Below, piece by piece: positions 58,584 to 64,000 of a stretch of DNA of 64,000 bases (position 1 is the stretch's first letter; every line of letters starts with the position of its first letter). This DNA comes from Xylaria sp. FL1777 (taxonomy: Eukaryota > Ascomycota > Sordariomycetes > Xylariales > Xylariaceae): assembly GCA_022578965.1 (NCBI GenBank), contig MU400553.1, positions 1 to 64,000 of the forward strand, written 5' to 3'. A program made the position numbers and the translations under genes. Under the pieces are notes generated by a model that was not told the DNA's origin, ran no database searches, and was given only the letters and a program-made list of their open reading frames with translations.

Positions 58584-60395
58584 ATGGCAATCACAGAGGG
58601 ATTAGCCTCCCCTTCGGGCCTACTACCCTCCATTGGGATCCTGTCTATCGTCGCACTCCCTCTTCTAGTTCGTTGAGTACTCAACCCGATTAGTGTCGAG
58701 ACTGCTGACCGTACCAAGGTTATCGCTTATTACGGAGCTATATGGACATACAACATTTGGCTACACCCGCTCTCGAAATATCCCGGCCCACTCTTGGCAG
58801 CAGCCAGTCCATTATGGATGGTGTTGTCATACTTCTACGGAAGAACGCCGACTGATCTCCTGAAAGCACACGAAAAATACGGTCCAGTTATACGAACGGG
58901 TCCTAATGAGCTTTCCTACATTAACCCCATTCAGTGGCGGGAGATATATGGCTTCAAGGGACAGGGACGGCCAGAATTTTCGAAGGATCCCCAATACCAT
59001 TCAGGACTCAAACCCAACACTACTATTATTAATTCCGATAAAGACTATCATGGTTATATTCGAAAGCTGTTAGCCAATGGGTTCTCTGAGAAGTCCTTGA
59101 GAAACCAGGAACCTATTCTGAAAGGGTTTGTAGACACTATGTTCCGTAGACTTCATGAGGAGTGCGGTAACGGCGAGCGGCCGTTAGATATTATGAACTG
59201 GTATAATGTAAGTTGGTCTCCATACCATTATTACCAGCTCATCAGCCTAACATTATGCAGTTCCTACTCTTCGATTTTATTGGCTATCTAAGTAAGTCTC
59301 AAAGGGTATTACATGGTTACAGGAACACTAATGGATAGAATAGCCTTCGGGGAATCCTTCAACTGTCTGACCACTGGAGCTCTTCACGTGTGGGTTGGCA
59401 TATTTTTCAGCTTAGCAAAGAGCCTCTCATTCTCACAGATGAGCGCTCGGTTGCCATATCTCCTTCGAGGCCCTTTTCTACACAAGTTCGTCGATGCAAA
59501 AGTTAAGGAAGACAGGAAGACGATCATAGCTCTTAACGGGGTATGTTCTTGCCCTCCACGATTCCGAGTGAGAGGGCCATAAGACTAACCAACACGAAGG
59601 AGAAAATTAGACATCGTCTCAAAAACAATCCCCCCGTCCCTGATTTCATGGATAAGCTCGTAGAAGCGTTTAACACGGGCAAGATTTCGGCGGAACAGCT
59701 CGAAGGAAACGGGGAAATTCTCATTGCGGCCGGAAGCGAGACTACGGCGACATTGCTGACAGGTAAGTTACTCCACCGTGATCAATTACCCTCCAATGAT
59801 GGAGAGAGACTGACGGGAACATAATACGGTCAAAGGCCTCACCTGGCTACTCCTCAAGCATCCGCGGGTGCACGAGAAGTTGAAGAAAGAGATCCGCACA
59901 AAGTTCAGCCACCCGGACGAGATCACCCTCGCCAGCGTCAACGAATGCAAGTATCTCCTGGGCTGCATCGAGGAGGCCCTCCGCGTCTACCCGCCGTCGC
60001 CGCAGCCCCACCACCGCATCATCCCGCCCGGCGGGGCCGAGGTCAACGGGGAGATGCTGCCGGCGGGCACGTCGGTCGGCATCCCCGTGTACGCCATCTC
60101 CAACAGCCCGCTCAACTGGACGGAGCCCGAGTCCTTCATCCCCGAACGCTGGACGGGCGAGGACCCGCGCTTCGCCAACGACAAGAGGGAGGCGTCGCAG
60201 CCCTTCTCCTACGGGCCCCGCAACTGCATCGGCCTCAACCTCGCCTACGCCGAGATGAAGCTCGTCATGGCCCGGCTCAACTGGCACTTCGACATCGAGA
60301 ACGCCACCCAGGGCGACTGGATGGATCAGAAGGTGTACATGGTTTGGGAGAAGGGTCCGTTGTGGGTCAAGTTGAAGCCTGTTGTGCGGGCTTAG
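58584..60395 (+). CDS. Cytochrome P450 monooxygenase
   Basis: Six exons, 514 aa: 58584-58667, 58719-59207, 59261-59291, 59323-59540, 59600-59762 and 59836-60395. N-terminal anchor (LLPSIGILSIVALPLL), hinge WLHPLSKYPGP, I-helix AAGSETTAT, K-helix EEALR, and heme loop FSYGPRNCIG are all present. The intron between exons 3 and 4 would be only 31 bases, shorter than fungal introns normally are. The frame is restored by it, yet the joined text is longer than usual between FDFIG and IAFGES, so the gene may be misread or damaged here. The last exon is very GC-rich in contrast to the first half. It is adjacent to the alcohol dehydrogenase on the same strand; substrate unknown. Confidence 0.82.
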
Positions 60396-61031
60396 TAAAC
60401 TCTTACCTATCCAGGCCAAGCATGGATGGGGAGGGAAATGTATTTCATGGTTCTGTTTGATTCTCGCTCCTTTTGTTCTTCTGCTGAATATGATCCCACC
60501 CCTTAGCAAACGAGGTTCAGTCCCACAGAGCTGCAGTGTAGTTAGTTACTCCAATATAACTTCAACTCTTATAACCTATCACTTTTCAAAATTGGGCCCG
60601 TTTACGATATATGAGGTGAATGTATATGGTGTAGATTGTTAGCCGCATATCTGTTCTACCCGTAGGTATTGATGTGTGTCACAACGTCCCGCTCGTCGGG
60701 GCTAAAAATTATTAGCTTAACACATTATCCATTATCTAGACAGTAGACATTCCGAGTTGCCGAAGTTCCCCATCTAGTGAATTGGACCTCGGCAGCTGAA
60801 CTCCAGCTGGGTTCCAGCTGTTGAAGCATCCCATGTCTCCAAGAACACCGATTCGATCTTCCGTCATGATCTCGTAACGGAATACGCAACATTCACGAAC
60901 CTCACTACCGATGTTCCGAAGCGCTGGGGAATATTGTACGTAACGAGTAATATAAGACCTATGCTTGCAACTTGACGAAAACAAAAAATCCGGATCCCGC
61001 TTTCGACCAGCTCTCTATCCACCCCTCAGCG
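60396..61031. promoter_or_regulatory. Spacer, P450 / alcohol dehydrogenase
   Basis: About 640 bases between two same-strand genes; it must hold the dehydrogenase promoter. No specific element was defended. Confidence 0.45.
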
Positions 61032-62437
61032 ATGGCACACGACACAATGCGCGCAGTTGTTTTGAAAGGGGTCAGGGATGTAGCAGTGGAGAAGAGGCCG
61101 ATCCCAACGATTCAAGACCCCAAAGATATCATCGTCAAGGTGCGATATACAGCATTATGTGGAAGGTAAAATATTCCGACCGTCCATAATTCCATGCCAT
61201 CATCAACTACAATCCACGAACCTAGTTCACAGAAGACGATAGTAATTAGTATCCGCTGACGGGATCTTTCTTAGCGAACTACATGTGTTCAGAGGTCATC
61301 AGGCATCTGCACCAGGCTTCGTCATGGGTCACGAGTTCACCGGAACCGTGCATCAGGTCGGCTCAGACGTCAAGACCGTGCAGCCCGGCGACGCCATTGT
61401 CTCGCCGTTCACAGTCAGCTGTGGCGAGTGTTTCTACTGCAAGCGGGGATTCTCCTCGCGCTGCGAGAAAGGTCTGCTGTTCGGGTGTCCCTTGCTCGAC
61501 GGCGGCCAGGCAGAGTATGTAAGGGTGCCGCTGGCCGATGCGACGGTGGTCAAGGCCCCCAGCGGCATCGAGGAGCTCAAGCTCTGCCTCATGGCCGACA
61601 TTCTGCCCACCGGCTACTTCGCGGCGTCGAACGCCCTGGGGCAGCTCAGCCCTGAGGATGTGCGCGACAGCGTGGTCGTGCTGATTGGATGTGGCCCCGT
61701 GGGACTCTGCGCACTAGTCGCCGCGCTGGAATACGCGCCCAAGGCCATCTTAGCCGTTGACGGAATACCTTCACGTTTAGACAGGGCTAAGAGTATCGGA
61801 GCTGAGCCCTGGAACTACCTAGAACAAGGAGATGGGCTTGCCGCGCGTGTCAAGGAGCTGACAGACGGCCGCGGAGCCGACGTTGTGATCGAGGTCGTGG
61901 GCCACAGCTCAGCGTTGGATTCGGCTTTCCAACTTCTGCGACCCTGGGGCATAATTTCCAGCGTCGGTGTGCATAACGGCGCCATACCTGTATGCTATTC
62001 CCCGAAATTTCCTTCGTGTTTTTGACGGTCTCTTTTCGGGCCAAGGGTACGATCGAAGGTGCAATAACTGACTCGAAGTGTCCTAGTGGTCCGGAAATCA
62101 AGCATACGGGAAAAATCTCAAGATCCAGATGGGACGATGTCCAGTCCGAAGTATGCGTGCATCCGCTTCTGTTGCTCTACTTAAGTCAAACATCCCAAAG
62201 AGTGCGTCATCTAACTAAATACGTAGGTATCTTCCCAGAAGCCCTCAGACTGCTTGAGAAGAAACAACATATATTCGAGTAAGTCCCAAAAGTACCTTAC
62301 TTCTTCGGCAGTAGAGGTTGACTAGTGTGTTTAGTTTCATGACGGAGAATGTCATGCCGCTTAGCCAAGCAGTCGAGGGCTATGAGCTCTTCGATTCCAT
62401 GAAAGTGCAAAAGGTCATCTTTGATGCCGAGAAATAG
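61032..62437 (+). CDS. Zinc-binding alcohol dehydrogenase (MDR family)
   Basis: Five exons, 355 aa: 61032-61165, 61275-61989, 62087-62150, 62227-62278 and 62335-62437. All introns have GT-AG borders and restore the frame. The catalytic zinc site shows Cys in TALCGSELH, the GHEFTG motif and a later acidic residue. The structural zinc site is CGECFYCKRGFSSRC, with all four Cys. The NAD(P)-binding motif is GCGPVGL. The C-terminal FDSMK...IFDAEK is typical of MDR alcohol dehydrogenases. The enzyme should oxidise an alcohol or reduce an aldehyde or ketone. It follows the P450 on the same strand, a common pairing for two-step oxidation. The ATG at 61047 (MRAVVLKG) is an alternative start. Confidence 0.92.
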
Positions 62438-63469
62438 TGCTTCCAGGGGTAAGCTGGAAAATATGTATTGCGCCTCGACTTATTGCATTTAAAAGATCAG
62501 ATCAGGAAGGAAAAAATGATATTCTCGATGCCCTCCATGCACAGGAGATTGAAATCCAAGTTAGGCAGTATTATCGGTATGGAGATATTGGAATTCGCGT
62601 CGGTATTGCAACCTAGGTCGCGTGTCATTTTGAGTTATTCATTCGTGTGAGTAGCTTTTCTGAGTCTAAATAAGTTTGAGAAACAACATGAAAGGTGCGG
62701 CATGTTCAGGACGTAAATCAGTGTATGACGAGTACTTGCAGTGAAGGAAAGAAGAATGGTGAATATTCATTTAAGGAATGGTCTTGTGTAACCTATAATC
62801 TAATTCTATATATTTTTATTAATCCTTTAGCCTGCTTCGTTAGTGCATTAAGTGGCGTTAAGATGCAACACTTCCGCAGAATAATTATGGCGCCGCCTTA
62901 CTGTATCATCGACAAATAAACCAATCGAGTCTCTGCCTCTAGGTTAATGGCAGGTTCACTCCCGACCGTGTACACTATATTACAGCGCAATTTTAGGAAC
63001 GTAATCTGGGGGTGGGCTGGTCTATCTTGAGGCTATGATATCTGTTAGAAAAGCCTTGCATATACAACAGGTGTTCATTACAGCTGCCGGCATAGTGGAG
63101 GCAACGTTGGGAATAGTATCCGTAAGTCTAGAGTCGAGTACATGTAAATGCAGGCTGGGAAGCAGGCTGTGAACATTGTCTTTTGAGTAAGCCTTAGAAT
63201 CGCAGTGACGTGGGACAAAAGTGAGCGGGGGAAAACACAGGGACACCTCAAAATCCCCCCCTTCCCTTCCCCCCTCCCTTTTTGCGCATACAACGCGACC
63301 CTAAGATAAATTGACAGCATTTCGTGTCGTTGGGGACTCTGTTCAATTTTCTAGTGAAGTCCGCACGGTAAATATATAATAAGGACACGGTTTGCCAAGT
63401 TCATCGCTAACAGCTTGATCATCTACATAGCCACTGACGCGCCGAACCCCAGCCTCCTAACTAAGTAAG
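62438..63469. other. Intergenic spacer
   Basis: About 1 kb. It has a C-rich/T-rich tract near 63256-63284 and TATATAATAA at 63373-63382, about 90 bases before the next ATG. No gene was seen. Confidence 0.5.
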
Positions 63470-64000
63470 ATGGACGACGACTGGCCTATATCCCAACCAT
63501 TCCTGGACCCCAACACTGAAGAAGCAGCCTGGCAAATCAACGACAAACCCGGCCAAGTTCACCGTGAAGACCTTATTGGTTGGGAGGCTAAGAATCACTC
63601 CGGTATAAAGGGGCGCCTGGTTGAGGTCGTCCATGGCTACAAAAACAACGACGAGGGTATGCCGCGCACGCTCATTGTCTTCGAATGGCGCCTCATCCCC
63701 GGCATAAACGCTGAACGTATGCGTAATGTCAAGATCACTGTTGCCTTCCAGGCCATTGGTACGCGCAGCGGCATTCAACCCGGCGAAAGTCTCTCGGACT
63801 GGGACCCGATTCCACACGCTTGGGCACCGAACCAAACCATTCGCAGCTTTTTCTCTACAGCCACTATAACAGAAACAGGTAATACGGAATACGGAGCCCA
63901 AGCTGGCTACGATAGCTACCTAACGCTCAACACCAAACAGACCTCAGGCACAACGCAGGTTGTCGAGCGGATTGACTATCGGTATATCACGGGTGCGCCC
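63470..64000 (+). CDS. Partial protein of unknown function (runs off the window)
   Basis: The ATG at 63470 opens 177 uninterrupted codons to the last base, so the gene continues beyond the window. It begins MDDDWPISQPFLDPNTEE and contains KGRLVEVVHGYK, TLIVFEWRLIPG and KITVAFQAIGT, alternating strand-like segments suggesting a beta-rich domain. I recognise no family. A TATATAATAA box lies 90 bases upstream. A 146-codon antisense frame across it has no merit of its own. Confidence 0.8.
   Translation, partial: MDDDWPISQPFLDPNTEEAAWQINDKPGQVHREDLIGWEAKNHSGIKGRLVEVVHGYKNNDEGMPRTLIVFEWRLIPGINAERMRNVKITVAFQAIGTRSGIQPGESLSDWDPIPHAWAPNQTIRSFFSTATITETGNTEYGAQAGYDSYLTLNTKQTSGTTQVVERIDYRYITGAP

Noticed and set aside
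59847..60509. A 220-codon minus-strand ORF
   Set aside because: It is the antisense shadow of the GC-rich last P450 exon, with low-complexity Arg/Ala/Gly composition.
63461..63901. A 146-codon minus-strand ORF at the right edge
   Set aside because: The opposite frame is open for 177 codons to the window end with a TATA box upstream and better composition.

Overview
The window reads as nuclear DNA of a filamentous ascomycete (Pezizomycotina, probably Sordariomycetes). Genes are interrupted by short introns of about 50 to 140 bases with GTNNGT donors and CTNAC-like branch sites. A retroelement at the left edge carries the C-to-T signature of repeat-induced point mutation (RIP). The protein families are typical of moulds: highly reducing PKS, bANK regulator, Pth11-like receptor, BBE oxidase, Tps2. 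No prokaryotic operon, CRISPR array or rRNA was seen. All gene models were joined by hand from the sequence; the multi-exon models add up to whole codons.

Layout. 1-4170: extremely AT-rich relic of a Ty3/Gypsy chromovirus, in which RNase H, integrase and chromodomain can still be read through RIP stops. 4170-6690: gene-poor, with one MITE and an F-box-like fragment. 6.7-28.5 kb: a secondary-metabolite gene cluster with an SDR, a ToxE-like bZIP-basic/ankyrin regulator, an alpha/beta hydrolase, a Pth11-like receptor, a P450, a secreted BBE-type FAD oxidase, a polyketide-transferase-like hydrolase and a 12-exon highly reducing PKS (KS-AT-DH-psiKR-ER-KR-ACP, about 2422 aa). 30.6-35 kb: a small Dabb-domain protein and a secreted type-B carboxylesterase. 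35-39 kb: decayed DNA with relics of a second PKS and of a methyltransferase. 39-41.5 kb: an AIF/AMID-like oxidoreductase and a GNAT acetyltransferase. 41.5-49 kb: mixed region with two MITEs, ankyrin relics, a small secreted HExxH protein and an orphan 382-aa protein. 49-56.6 kb: conserved genes (glycine-rich protein, COG5, trehalose-6-phosphate phosphatase). 58.6-62.4 kb: a P450 next to a zinc alcohol dehydrogenase. 63.5 kb to the end: a partial gene of unknown function.

How the cluster may work (inference). The PKS has no thioesterase or reductase release domain. It is divergently paired, over a 491-bp shared promoter, with a hydrolase resembling the Fma-PT/AKT2 group, which is a good candidate for chain release or transfer. 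The P450, the BBE oxidase and the SDR would then oxidise and reduce the product, and the bANK protein is a plausible pathway-specific activator. The product is unknown.
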